The notes under the pieces: model-generated
What the model was told of the DNA's origin: nothing
Databases searched by the model: none
What the model saw: only the letters and a program-made list of their open reading frames with translations
In this document: positions 30,760 to 42,311 of the stretch, one piece after another
How the letters are laid out: every line of letters begins with the position of its first letter
Position numbering within the stretch: the first letter of the stretch is position 1
Program-made: the position numbers and the translations under genes
Assembly (NCBI GenBank): GCA_946894095.1
Contig: OX335656.1
Location: 2,743,001-2,807,000 of the forward strand
Reading direction: 5' to 3'
Source: Incurvaria masculella
Lineage: Eukaryota > Arthropoda > Insecta > Lepidoptera > Incurvariidae
Length of the DNA stretch: 64,000 nt

Positions 30760-30930
30760 AAGCATTGTAATTAGGTTTTGAAAATAATCTAAAAAAGTTT
30801 TGGTCTTGACATTCGTCGGAAGCAGGACTTGAACCTGCGACCTTTGGATTACATGTCCACTGCTCTAAACCAACTGAGCTATCCCGACATTTACGTCAGC
30901 CAACGAATTTCTCGATTATATTCGAATCGA
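30760..30930 (-). repeat. tRNA-like dispersed repeat, copy 2
   Basis: The minus strand 30814-30888 can be folded as a tRNA: acceptor GTCGGGA/TTCCGAC, D stem GCTC/GAGC, T arm GCAGG-TTCAAGT-CCTGC, and anticodon position TGT (would read Thr). Two faults: base 33 would be A where U is nearly universal, and pair 27-43 is G/A. Flanks align to 17640-17840, so it is a dispersed copy. A functional tRNA is unlikely but not excluded. Confidence 0.6.
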
Positions 30931-31039
30931 CACAATGCTTCCCCTATCTTAAGGGATAACGGGAATGTCGTATCCATTAAATACATAAAAAAACAATTAT
31001 CAAGTATAGTACGCGCAAAACTTAAATGCCGCTGTATGT

Positions 31040-31220
31040 ACCTGCGCAGTAGTCGAATTTCAGGTCAGCTCGGTGAGCGTGCGGGGCGCGGGGCAGGAGA
31101 AATGACGCGCTCACCCCCACGCCACCTCGTTACCTTAGCAACTGCTTGTTTGCGCCCGCGCCTTCCCCGTAACTAACCCCGCAATCCCCGCTCTGCAACG
31201 AGCGCTTGTACGCTCAGAGA
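31040..31220. other. GC-rich block
   Basis: GGGGCGCGGGGCAGGAG and CGCCCGCGCCTTCCCC. Includes CTCGGTGAGCG, a donor-like word. No recognised product. Confidence 0.25.
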
Positions 31221-31539
31221 TTTAGTAAGGTGGTGGATCTTGTGCTTTCTATAATACTTTCGGTACCTACAGTTATGAAGTGTTAGTTTGTGAAGTAAAC
31301 CTAGTATGTAATATTTTTTTAGTTCTAATATAAAAAAAACCTCGTCCAAGTGAGAACTACAAAACAATTCCTATTAATTACTAATCAAAGGATTTAATTG
31401 ATGAACAAAACAAATCAGCCCCATAGTCCCATGCAAAGAGGATGTTTAATTTATAAAACAATATATTTTCTTATATTATTCGCGTTTAAGTAAATTAAAG
31501 TGAAATGATTTATGTTTGTAAAATCAACCCTGCAGCAAG
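31221..31539. other. AT-rich, unassigned
   Basis: No feature. Confidence 0.3.
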
Positions 31540-31705
31540 CACACATTTATCAAAGAAAGATAGCTGTAAAAAGAAGTACTTTATAAGCACATTATAAGGC
31601 TGAAAATTAACAAGCATGCAATCCTTTCGGCAATGGCGGGTATTCCTCTATTTTTAAATTAATTATTTTTTTCTTTTCTTAAATGATGTATCCTTGCTTT
31701 CCGGT
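31540..31705. repeat. Remnant of element 'C'
   Basis: AGCTGTAAAAAGAAGTACTT ... ATAAGGCTG and ATGTATCCTTGCTTTCCGG echo the interior and end of 29200-29995. Confidence 0.4.
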
Positions 31706-32145
31706 GAATTCTGCATAGCACTCGTGTTCATGTGCGTGAATACCATTTTCTTAAAAAAAAAATTGAACATTTAATCTTGACTGTACACATGCGCGAACAC
31801 AACGAAAGAGCGGCATTAAAGATTTGCGCCTGCTATACGAGTACAGTCGCAGTCTGCCCCAGAGTCTAATATACCCCCGAAATAGTAGCCAAAGCGGCTT
31901 TTAAAGTCGCGAGAGCGCTATTGCCCCGTGTCCTAGGAATGGTGATTTATGCTGAAATAACACGAAATTCAGCCGGAAAATTTAATTTAAGCCGACTACC
32001 AAAGCACCGCCCGGATTCGTAATGCAGTCGGCGGGCGTAAAATTGGCTAAGCGCAGTGCGATGCACTCATTCGTCCCTTTGCAGTGCGGGTGAATCTTTC
32101 TCGGGGCTTTGTGCAGGCTTGATAATATGATTGGAATGTATGCAC
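31706..32145. other. Unassigned, non-repetitive looking
   Basis: 31850-32110 is of balanced composition and shares no words with other parts of the window. Candidate unique or conserved DNA. Confidence 0.3.
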
Positions 32146-32210
32146 ACTTCACAGTGAAACAAGGACATGTTCATTCCAGAAAACAAGCTGTAAAAAGAAT
32201 ATTTTAGTAG
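32146..32210. repeat. Remnant of element 'C'
   Basis: CAGTGAAACAAGGACATGTT and AAGCTGTAAAAAGAA match the element's end. Confidence 0.4.
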
Positions 32211-32984
32211 TTCTTTCATTCCGCCACCTGTACAAAACATATACTATTGCTTCAAATAGAATTCTTTTCTTAGACACTCTTTTTTTCCCTACTACGGCGA
32301 AGCCAAGGGAGGGTTATTTCAAAGTGTTCAAACAAATCGTGTTATTTCCTCTGGTATCTTTAGTTATATAGAAATTTTATTACGTACTATTAATAGACTG
32401 AGACATCTCAATCGTGTCGTTTTCAATCACTTTTCCGTAGAGTATTCGCGTGTGGGTTGTACATAAACGAATTGTTTTTCGCTCGTGATAATCAAACATG
32501 CTATAAAAAGGTCACGTGTAATTTCACTTACAAGGTTTTGCGTTGGTTTTAACCTAATTTACGAAGATTATCCAAAAAATATACCACGTTGTCTTTATAT
32601 CACTGCTGCTATCGGGTTCGGCTGACACCTGCGCTCACATGTTTTTGTTTGATTTTGCCTATCTATTTGAGCTTAAAAAACTAGGCATAAATTAAGTACC
32701 AACATTCAGCCAACACCATGTCACGCGAGAGCAATTTCAATTAAATTGCTGCATGTTAAAATTTTGTTGAACCGTCTCACTCTAACATATATATACATAT
32801 TTTACTAATAAGAGACACAGCTTGAAACTCAACTGCACTGAACATAACACGAACACTTGCAAAAATTTCTTCACAAATAGAGTTCTAGATATATGGAACA
32901 ATTTCAAGGACGTAATGAATGCGAAATAAACCAATCACTTCAAAAATCACCGGCAGAACGAGGTGTTATGACAGCACCTTTCTT
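32211..32984. other. Unassigned
   Basis: AT-rich; no recognisable gene or repeat. Confidence 0.3.
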
Positions 32985-33145
32985 TAATTCGAGCACGGCT
33001 ACATTGAACTGGATTGAAAACACGGAGAATTTTTCATTGAGGCTGCGACCATTTTTCATTTAATGCCATGATTTTCCGGTGGATCCCTACTACCTAGTAA
33101 GTAGGGAAGGAGTCCTACAGTTTTACATGGGTTAGCAACTATGAA
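32985..33145 (-). mobile_element. SINE fragment
   Basis: GAGCACGGCTACATTGAACT, GAAAACACGGAGAATTTTTC, CTACAGTTTTACATGG. Middle of the body only. Confidence 0.7.
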
Positions 33146-33673
33146 CTGACGAGCGTTCTCGATGAAAATAGTTCCCTGAAAAATTATTCTTAATTTCCTT
33201 ATGTTTTTGAAATCACATTACACTCCGTATGATTACCATCTAATCGCACAGTTTAGCCTTCGCCCTAGCATTCGTAGTAAATTTCCGCAAATTTTGAGTA
33301 AACGCAATGCAATGCTAGAGTTGTAATGCAAACACAATAAATTTCAGCGTTTTCATAAATGTTGTTTCTCTATCTGTTAGGTTAGAATGAATTTTCAAGT
33401 CTGGACTTGCTTACGTTGCATATGTGTGAAACTTACGGTTTTCCTATGCACGATGCCCTATTATTAAAATACAATTATTTTACCACTGCGCTTTGTTTGC
33501 CCGATGTAACTCTTGCTGCATCTTCAAGGAATTGACTGGATCCTGGGTTAAGGTTATTTTGAATATAGTTAATTACACAATTAGTTACAAATGCAGTACC
33601 TAAAGAAGATACATTTATTTTTGGTCTGAGGCAGCAACTACTGATAATATTCGTGGGTTTTTATCAAAGCATG
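33146..33673. other. Unassigned
   Basis: No feature. Confidence 0.3.
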
Positions 33674-34046
33674 TTTTTTTTTATGCAACCTGACATGGAT
33701 GGCTTATACAACACAACTACCGTTATGATATTAACCCAATACACCACATTCCCGAAGGAATTAGGTGCCATGCCAGGACCTTCCCTTTATGAGCACGGCT
33801 ACATTGAACTGGATGGAAAACACGGACAATTTTTCATTGCCGCTTCCACCATATTTTCATCCAATGCGATGGTACCAATCGGGGCGGGCTTAAACCCTAC
33901 CACCTAGTAGGGGAAGAGGACCTACAGTTTTACATGGATTCCTAACTCAGAATAAGAAAGAAAGTGGTGCATGAACGTGGCGAGGATTTGAACCCAGACT
34001 TCTGGTATGCTAGTCTAGTCCCCGCGCCACTAGGCTAAGAGCCGCT
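33674..34046 (-). mobile_element. Full-length SINE with tRNA-type head
   Basis: T run (tail) at the left. The minus-strand 5' end at the right has A box TTAGCCTAGTGG and B box GGGTTCAAATCC, an intact pol III promoter layout. The body is close to 20474-20790. Best tRNA-headed copy in the window. Confidence 0.88.
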
Positions 34047-34432
34047 CAAGAACATATAACATGTTCTCTTAAGCAGTCCTGTCTCCACAAACAGCACCCG
34101 TTCACGAGCATCACACCGGTTAAGAATCACAAAGATGTGAACCCATACGTCGAATGCTCGAGCAGAGAATGTAGCGTTCGGGCCAGAATGACGGATCCAT
34201 CGAGTATTGATTGCGTTACCCTCTCGCAAGCTGAATTAACAACAAAGACTTTTTCTAAACTACCCGAGCCCGTATTGTAAACGAGACCTAGTAGGATTAC
34301 TGAATCTGGATACTTGAAAACCGAAATTCTCTGTACGTTATACGCAATTTTTTGTGAGCGGTTGCAAATTATATTTCTAAGAATTTTAAATCATTTTATC
34401 GAACCACTTAATGAGTAATTTACTATTTTTTA
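34047..34432. other. Unassigned
   Basis: No feature. Confidence 0.3.
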
Positions 34433-34555
34433 TAAAAACCGGTATAGGTTGCTGCGCTGAGGACTAAAGGTGCTTTGAAAAACTAAAAACTCCTCGTTTC
34501 GCGAAACCACGCTCAGCGAGGCACCATACCGACAGATTTGCGGGCTATCGCTGAG
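34433..34555 (+). repeat. Diverged repeat paired with 14886-15000
   Basis: See 14886-15000. The shared frame is AAAACCGGTAT, GCTG, and GCGAGGC. Confidence 0.4.
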
Positions 34556-35049
34556 CTATAGAGCTTGTCCAAATTATGCTCGAAGACTCCCAGGTTATAT
34601 GTAGGTAGAAAGACACCCGCCGGCAGACAGTTTCATATCCTGGCGGTGCGGCAGAGAAATGAGTTTAAGAAACGGTTCGTTCTCAAAAGCCTAATGACAA
34701 CCACAAGGAGGTGCTCTGATTCTGAATTGATGTTTCAATATTTGTATGAAGTTTGCACTAATTCGACACTTCATATTTCTGAAACGATGTTTAATACACA
34801 TTTATCGACATGTTAATATTTTTTATCCTAACAAAAGCGGTACAAAACAGGTTAAGGGCATCATAACACAAATTAATTATAAAGCTTTATTTACCTATTC
34901 CCATTACACTTCTTGATTGTCCTACAATTCGATTCGTAAGGTAACTTGAAAAATACTTTTAACATTTATTTTATATCAACTGAAAGTAAGTTTGACTGAA
35001 TACATTCAAGACATTTTATTTCATAGACAAGATCCTTGTAGGAATCAGG
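34556..35049. other. Unassigned
   Basis: An 83-codon plus-strand frame (34565-34816) has no recognisable motif. Confidence 0.25.
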
Positions 35050-35099
35050 TTTAGCGATGGCAATATGTTTGAACGTTCAATCTTTACAGTCAATGTCTA

Positions 35100-35575
35100 C
35101 AATGCAGTTAAAGCGCTGCAACAATGCATGTATAATGTTGTCTTACATTACATTGATTACAGGAGGAGGGACTATATGATAGTTCCAAATTACGGGTATA
35201 GAGTGTGTGGCGACATTGGTTAGATGCGACGCCCGCGATAGGTATACTTGCTGGTCGGGAGCTGCGAAATCCGTGCCGGCCGGCCAGGTGTTTCATCACA
35301 TTACTTTTGAAGGACCCCAGTTTGATCTCTGGGGGAAATACGGGGAGTTCATTCCCCAGTTTAACGACCCTATAAATATATTTTTTACAGGATTGATTGG
35401 TTCTAATTCGTGGAACGTGGAAAATGAGGCAGTCAATAAGGTGCATTCCCTTCGTGTTGCGGACATGGACAAACAATCTTGGATCAATGGAACAAAGATC
35501 TGGTGCGTTATGCAGCTCCAAGAGAACTCTCCGTGGCACAGAGAGATAACTATTAACTTTGAAATGACCTAACCT
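35100..35575 (-). pseudogene. LINE reverse-transcriptase C-terminal remnant (2 of 3)
   Basis: On the minus strand an open stretch includes VVKLGNELPVFPPEIKLGSF and KHLAGRHGFRSSR. The pattern (R)LWNxLP...FPxxYxLxSFKxxVxxHL is the end of ORF2 in several non-LTR clades. The polymerase core is missing. A second copy lies at 36295-36640 and a third at 10166-10255. Confidence 0.65.
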
Positions 35576-35591
35576 ATCCTAACATTCGCCA

Positions 35592-35777
35592 TATTCCAAG
35601 GAATGTGACATATATGTATGTATAATCGACCGTAAAGCTTACAGGGATATTTCTTGAATTAATGTGTCCTTGCTTCACGGTCGATTATACATGCATACAT
35701 GTCACATTCCTTGGAATAAGCGACGTACATTTACGTCGCTTATTCCAAGGTTTAGTACGAAAAAGTATATTTACTTC
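35592..35777. repeat. Element 'C' ends, inverted pair
   Basis: GAATGTGACATATATGTATG...CGACCGTAAAG and its inverse CTTCACGGTCGATTATACAT lie back to back with almost no interior. It is followed by a hairpin of CGACGTA / TACGTCG type: AATAAGCGACGTA at 35716 and TACGTCGCTTATT at 35733. Confidence 0.65.
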
Positions 35778-35837
35778 TATTCGCCATATTTATCAAAGCG
35801 ATGGAAACGAGAAGATTCTAAATTAGCTTTGCACGTG

Positions 35838-36165
35838 GCATCCGCATGTGGCAACTTTTTGCGCATGAAAAATAAAATATCAAATCTGAACGGTCGCAGT
35901 ATCCACGCTCGGGTAAGTATGCAATTCTCCGGCGGAGTCAGGGGCGCCCGGCGGCGGCGACGGAAGGCACCGTCGCAGCCGGCTCGCCGACTCGCGCGCA
36001 ATCAATAAACTCGTATGATTGTAAATTGAGATTGATTGACTCGAGAGCCGCGAGTGGCCGTCTCCGTGCCGTCTCTGTTCGACCCGCTCCCTCGCGCGCC
36101 GCGAATCAGCGGATCGGAAGATTCGATCGCGTCCGGTCCCCGCTGGCGCTGCTGGGGGATTATCA
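35838..36165 (+). promoter_or_regulatory. Possible first exon with consensus donor, then CpG-rich intron start (weak)
   Basis: GTATCCACGCTCGG is followed by GTAAGTATG (donor at about 35914), an excellent match to the 5' splice consensus. Beyond it a CpG-rich block (35930-36150) follows. No initiating frame is convincing. Confidence 0.25.
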
Positions 36166-36294
36166 TTAGTGCTTTTTGAGGTGTTTTTTTTTTGGTTTGT
36201 TTGTGGTTTACCATAAAAGGGTCTTGTAATTTCTCTTCGGAAATTTGGTGCTCATAATGTTCAGTTTACTAATTCGTAGGTATTTATGTGTTTA

Positions 36295-36640
36295 AGGGTT
36301 AGAATTTTGTTTGTAGTTATTGTTTTTTATGATAAGCGCGGCATATGGCAGACGCCAGGACCTAAGGTGCCTAACGATGCCCAGGTGCTTCTTCATACCA
36401 TGTTCGAAGGACTCCAGGTTGTACTTTGGGGTACCTCGGCAGGGGGCGAAACTAAGCAGGGAGTCTATTCCATTGTTGTTTACCCACATGGATAAAATAA
36501 TCTAGAGGATCGCTTGGTTCTTATTTGTTGAACGTCGACAATGAATGAGTGTGTCCCTGCCTGTTCCGTGTTGAGCGATGGTAGAAACGAGACTGAGGGA
36601 CAGCGTTATGCAGCTCTGACAATCATTCTCCAGGGAAAAG
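36295..36640 (-). pseudogene. LINE reverse-transcriptase C-terminal remnant (3 of 3)
   Basis: QWNRLPA in one frame (about 36440-36460) and YNLESFEHGMKKHLG in another (about 36390-36430) show the same C-terminal layout as 35100-35575 with a frameshift. The nucleotide sequence upstream on this strand also parallels it (GTTATGCAGCTC). Confidence 0.6.
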
Positions 36641-36765
36641 ACGGTATAACACGGAGAAAGCCTACTTCCGTTCGGAGTTGAATGAGTTCAGGGACACCTC
36701 GAGGTCGTCGATGAGTCCTACGGGCCGACGCTGTATTATTCCGGGAGGTCACGACATTTTTGGTC

Positions 36766-37275
36766 ACGATAAGGTAAATGGCTGAATCTGGGTTCACATG
36801 TTAGAGACCAACCCTCCGATGCTAAGTAAGTCAGTCTGCCTGCGCCAAGTGGTTGCGTTATCTAGATTGGCTATATAAAATAGAAGTTGGTATGTACCTG
36901 CTGATGAATATGCTGATGGTCTTGGAATATTGATACCCAATAATTATACAATAATAACCAGTCGGTTTTTCAATTAAATACTTAAATATACGTAAAGTTA
37001 TATCTGTAACCTAAATCGCCTATAACTACGAAATGCAAACAAGGATTTGTTCAGTTTTGGTATTACTAAGTAAGTATGTACTGATACTTTCATGCTGCAT
37101 TATTTGCAGCCATTTACCATTTCAAATATTTGTGTTGTAACGATAACTACTTTTTCAGGCGCATTATCTAGGTAACGCAACCACTTGGAACTGGCAGACT
37201 GACACATTTAGCTTTAGAGGGTTGGTCTTTATCCTGTGAACCCAGTTTCAGCCATTTATGTTATCGTTACCATTT
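36766..37275. mobile_element. Fold-back element with about 100-bp inverted arms
   Basis: Left arm GGTAAATGGCTGAATCTGGG ... CCAAGTGGTTGCGTTATCTA (36776-36866). The right arm (about 37160-37275) is its inverse with roughly 80-85 percent identity. AT-rich interior. No TSD fixed. Confidence 0.7.
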
Positions 37276-38055
37276 TTGTCGCGACCTCCTAGTCTATATC
37301 GAGTCCAGGGAGCCAAGCAGGTTACTGTCCCACAAATGCGAACAATATTCCACGCAAGACCTTGTCTGCGCCTCGTAAAGGAGCAGTTTTTTGGTTAGGC
37401 GTGAAATAGTGACGTACCCTGTTTATCGTAAAAAGGGTATTCTAATAATTCTTTAGAAATTCGGAGCTCAGATGTTGATTTCATTCATTCCGAAGTTTAA
37501 TTCATTGTTCATTTGTACTATGTGGTGTGACATCTCGTATTTAAATTATTAATAAATTATTGCAGCATTAACATCTTATGTCATCAGTATTATTATCTAT
37601 AATAATATATATTTTTTTATTTAGTTTAACCTCACTTTATTTATTTTAATTGTTATTCTAGTTTTAAGTCAGTTTATTATAATGAAATAATTCTTAAATG
37701 TGTACTAAAATTTAAATAAAAATATTAAAAAAATAATCTATAATAAATAAATAAATGTACCAAATAATATCATTTTGTACAATTGCAATGTAAATGGAAA
37801 AAGGGGGTTTAATAGTATTCAGTCCATACTCATAAATTTAAGGCAATTTAAGTTATTATATTAGTAAATGCTATTGCAAATTCAGACAAGAATATTTATG
37901 GGGTTGCGCCTATGTCTATTACCTTCTAAAATATTTACGTAAGATATTGCCGAGCGAGTGGGCGGACCCAAAACTTATTACTTCCACAATGTCTTACAAT
38001 GTAATTGTATATAAGTTACCCGTTTAACTCAGCCCTACTAAGGCAATTTCTACGA
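37276..38055. other. AT-rich, unassigned
   Basis: Very AT-rich 37540-37790, possibly a decayed LINE tail (AATAAATAAATAAATG at 37743). No gene. Confidence 0.3.
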
Positions 38056-38275
38056 GAGAGTGACGCACTGGCTGGCCGATGTCTTGGGGTCACGCCTCAG
38101 ATTCGATAGGTCGTGGGTTCAATCCCCCCTCGTGCATCCACTACTTTCTTTCCGCATTGGATAAGTGTATTTCGTCACGAATGCGAACTGTTCCATAGTT
38201 CGGAAGTCATGTTAATCTGTAGGTGTCCTTCCCTACAAGGCGGTAGAGTTAAGCCCGCCCGGGCTAGTATCATCG
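38056..38275 (+). mobile_element. SINE with tRNA-type head, 3' truncated
   Basis: GACGCACTGGCTGGCCGATG (head), B box GGGTTCAATCCC (38112), CATCCACTACTTTCTTTC, then body to CCCGGGCTAGTATCATCGC. Confidence 0.75.
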
Positions 38276-38526
38276 CACTCTGAACAAGAATCAGTGAATG
38301 TAACTGTAATTCCGATAATAACAACCGTCTTACAGCGTTAAAATAGAGCCAACTAAGTAAATTCGTTACTCCGAGAAAACAGATAATCTTGAACATCTAA
38401 TGGTTTTTCTTACTGTTTCTAGCTTTAGTATTTTACCATTCTTGCTTACGTGTTATAATATTTTTTTTGTCGATTTAGCTTTTTAAAAATGTTCACAAAT
38501 GTCGTTTGTGACACCACCTAAAGCGC
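38276..38526. other. Unassigned
   Basis: No feature. Confidence 0.3.
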
Positions 38527-38889
38527 TTTTTTTATGAAACTGGACATGTATGGCTAATACCAAACCGAACTTCAGATATTTAGCCTCACACACAACATGG
38601 GAACTACGTGTCATGCCAGGACTTTCCTTATATTGCTCGGCTACATTGATGGATAACACGGACAATTTTCATTGCCGCTTGAGCATCGTTATCTCCATGC
38701 CATGGTACCAACCCTGGGCGGGACTAACCCTACCACCTAGTAACGAAACGGAAAGGGACCTACAGCTATACGTGGAATCGGACGGTTGAAATAGAAACGG
38801 TCACCCATCCAGAACTCAAAAGCGTTCAGAGGTGCTTACCCACCTTATCGAATCGCAAGGCGTCGCACCACTGGGCTACCGAGGCTGTC
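38527..38889 (-). mobile_element. Full-length SINE with tRNA/5S-type head
   Basis: Tail at left. The head at right reads on the minus strand GCCTCGGTAGCCCAGTGGTG (A-box-like), GCGATTCGATAAGG, then CTGGATGGGTGACCG (5S-like). Confidence 0.8.
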
Positions 38890-38929
38890 AAAAGTGTGGT
38901 ATTAGCCATGTCCGGTAATATAAAAACAA

Positions 38930-39235
38930 ACCTCGATTTGTTTACAACTTTTCATACAATGGCGACATCTAGATCCCGTAGAAGAACTAGCTAGCGTTTC
39001 GAATATCGAATCACCATGGCGCGGAATAACCGCCGCTCGCTGCGCTCGCTCGAGCTGCGCCGCTCGATAGTAGCCCGAGTTCGCATTTGAGCAGCTCCTC
39101 AGCCTTTTAAGTGTCAATAAAAGTGTCATTCCGAAGTTTAGTGAGGCGCTACTGCGAAGGCGGCCATGCCTGCGGTTCGTTACCGCGCACTGAGCACGCG
39201 ATTAGGGCTCACTGGGATTACTTAGTGCATCATTT
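38930..39235. other. CpG-rich block
   Basis: CGCTCGCTGCGCTCGCTCGA around 39031-39060 and GGCCATGCCTGCGG. Candidate regulatory or exon DNA without recognised coding. Confidence 0.25.
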
Positions 39236-42090
39236 TGTAATTTCATGTGTCTTTTGATGGCGTTCCTCGTTTTCACTTGAATACTCTTCGCCTGTTCTGA
39301 GATCGCTTTCGTTTATGGTTCGGTGCAGGCATTCATTTCTGCGGAGTTAAAATGTCCGTGGAATTCCAGTAATGCTTTCATGCAATATACAGAAAAAACA
39401 CATTTAAAAACTATGGAACTATGAGTATTGGCAAATTGCATTTCATCATGATTTGCATGTCACACATGGGAGTAGCAACACTTATTGGAAATATTTAGTT
39501 TTAATGTTTACCGCGTGTGTGACGAGTAGAGCTGTTCGAAGTTTCGGAGCCTCACATGGGCTCCATTTTCGGGAGAACGTGCCTGTCGCGATGGAGGTAG
39601 GCACGTTACTGACTACCCGCCGCTGCGCTCGACTTCTCAGCGTCCATGGCAGCACCCGTACATCAGCTGTAGGATTGGCTGCTTTTCGAAGTTCATCTGA
39701 AGTACAAAACACACTGACTGTGTTTTCCTTGACGTGTGTCGTCGGTGTACCGTTTCAAACTTCAGTTTTCAGCTTTTCAAGCACAGGTCTTATGGGCGAA
39801 AGACGGTAGCAATCTTTACAATTTAGGTTCTTGTGCTTGCTGATTTCAATGGACGAATTACGCGTGTTCAAGTTTTCAACTTTCACCTGATAAACTTATT
39901 TACGTTAGGTCTTAACTCGTGAAGCATTCGATATATGTGTATGCACTGTTTAAATTAAAACAAATCAAATTATAAATCACAGAATGTTAACAACTAATGG
40001 GCCACAAACTAATGAATTAGTATTTTTATACCATTTTTTCAATTGAAGTGTTTAATTGAGTTCAGGATTCTATTTTTTCTGGGTGGTTTTGTGGTGGGTT
40101 AATTGAGTTTGTTAACACCTTTTTTTAAACCCTGATGCAATTCAGAATGTTGCGCGCGTTATCAATAGTTTTAATATATAAGGGAAATGCAACGAACATT
40201 GTAGTCGGAAAGAACTTTTCTGAAATAAAAGGAAGGTAGGTGAATGATGTTACATTGCTTAGTGCGCAGAAGAGTAAATATAGTAGATGCATTTTCATGT
40301 ACGTGGAATTGCCGTAAAGCAATTATGAAATGTTTAGTAGAAAGACAATACATAATGTGCGGAAAAACTTCTATTTTTTATTTTTTATTTCCGTACCTAG
40401 GTCAGAAAAGTCATGTAATGTTTACAGAAATATAAAACTATGTTGAAGAAAATTCTAGATTATCATACATTACGCATCAGTTGAGAACATCTCCTCCGAT
40501 GTGTAGCTGGAATGTTCCTGTGATGTTCTATTTTTGTGAGGCCGAAGAGAAAGGAGAATGCCCAAATCCAGGCCCCTTAGAAATAATTCGTGTCTTTTAT
40601 TGACACATAAGCTATCGCGTTTAATTTAAACACGTTTTAAACTATCTGAATCCCTCATTTTCACGGCCGGTTACTCGTTAAATAATTAAAAGGAATCATT
40701 CACAATTACTTCTTGTCCTACTAACAATATGAATAAGACAAGGACATAACATCGCATAGTACTTCCGGTGTCACAAGACGTGTTCGGGTAGCCTACTCCG
40801 TGCCATTCCGTCCGTTAAGGAAGAGAAAAGGCGTAAATGCGTATGTAAAATTATCCCTAGGACCAATGTGAAAGATTGTTGCTTATGAAATATCAAAGAG
40901 ACATTTAAATCTGTCTATTTTTATTGCGTTTGCTCTGGAGAATTTTGCTCTACGCTGAGCTCTCTAGTGTCTCTAAAATAATTATAACCTCAAAACCGCA
41001 TTTTATCAATAACTTTAAAATGGCAATGAATTTGGTCTTCAAAATTCATAACTCGAAAGGTTATATTATTTTCTAAATTATAACACTGATTTGTAAGATA
41101 GACACTAATATTTTGAGGCGCCCAAAGTGTATGGGGCAATGGACATTCTCCTTTATACAATAAGAAAAGCATTGTACATAGAATCAGTGCGCCTTGCAAA
41201 GTGTCGCTGGCTTTCCCCGCTTCTGTATTTGTAGTTGCGCTGTGCCTTCATAGATGGCGCGGTGCGCTCGTAATAATATCGTTCATTTGGTGGCCGTTTT
41301 GGAGCGACTGAGCACTTTTAGTGGCGTCGAGTGCCGTCTTTATGCTCTCAGTGCTTAATCCTGGCGCCTTACCGAACGAACGTAATTGACTATTAATTAA
41401 TTATGTACTGGGCAAAAATTACATAGAGTATACGCGCCTGTGCAAAATGTGGCCCAATCAATTTAGATGCGTCGCTTCTTTTAAATACTATAAAATCAGA
41501 ATATATAATAGACCGTAAAGCCAGAACTCATTATTAAGCAAGAAATATCTATAAAGACATTACAATCCGACGAAAAACAGTCGTATTTTACCCGACTTTT
41601 CTCCTAATATATCTTCAGGTAATGAAGGGTTAAAATGGTTCTCAAGTTAAAAATACATCGACAGACAGAAATAAAGACGGACAGACAAACTCCAGACAGG
41701 TTTTTGCAAGAGATCCCAGAGTGCAAGGGTGGAATCAAACCCACAAAGTAAATGTTAAGTCTTTCATTCAATGTCATCCAATAGTATTGATGATGTTTAT
41801 CCGAGTCAATAAATTAGTTACCGCAAGTAATGTAGTGTTAACATAATGTTCATGTTTTATTTACGTTTTTGCTTAACGAACTAGAACGAGTACGAGAAAA
41901 TATTAGCCTTTTTTTAATTTACAAATGTTTTGTAACAACTTGTAAATAAATATGTGTCACATTTAGCGCTTCTTCCACTCGCCCCTGTCCGAATTCTCAC
42001 TCATTTCCTGTGGCCGTCAACGCAGTGACAGACGTATAGACAATGTAGTTTCACCTTGAGCTCCTTTATAGATTTCGATGCAAGTAATAA
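39236..42090. other. Quiet stretch, largely unassigned
   Basis: Almost no words shared with the repeats above. A 118-codon plus-strand frame (39453-39809) shows no domain. 41250-41270 has a CTCF-like AGATGGCGCGGTGCGC. 41640-41700 has AGACAGAAATAAAGACGGAC, reminiscent of a Helitron interior. This is the best place to look for unique or conserved sequence. Confidence 0.35.
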
Positions 42091-42216
42091 AAAAGACCAG
42101 CACGTTGGTCAGACGATATACGTCAGACAGCAGGTGACAACTGGCGAAGAAAAACAGGAGACCGCACAACTTGGCGAAGGCTGGGGGAGGCCTACGTCCA
42201 GCAGTGGACAGCATAA
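42091..42216 (+). pseudogene. RTE-like LINE, extreme C-terminus
   Basis: Frame reads RPARWSDDIRQTAGDNWRR, then TWRRLGEAYVQQWTA and TAA (42214-42216). DDIRQ...WRRLGEAY is the end of ORF2 in RTE-type elements common in moths. A stop lies at 42088-42090, so only 41 codons remain. An AAGAAGAAGAATAAAAAA tail-like run follows. Confidence 0.8.
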
Positions 42217-42311
42217 GGCGGAAGAAGAAGAATAAAAAAAATACGATTGAAACAAAACACTATGTGCTCTGCTATGTAATCTTAACAATGCCTAAGCGCT
42301 CTGTAGGTACC

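Noticed and set aside
30814..30888. Functional tRNA-Thr(UGU) gene
   Set aside because: Position 33 is A, the anticodon stem has a mismatch, and the flanks are repeated at 17640-17840. A dispersed tRNA-like element is a better reading.
39453..39809. 118-codon plus-strand frame
   Set aside because: Overlaps an antisense frame, no motif, no start context or splice signals of note.
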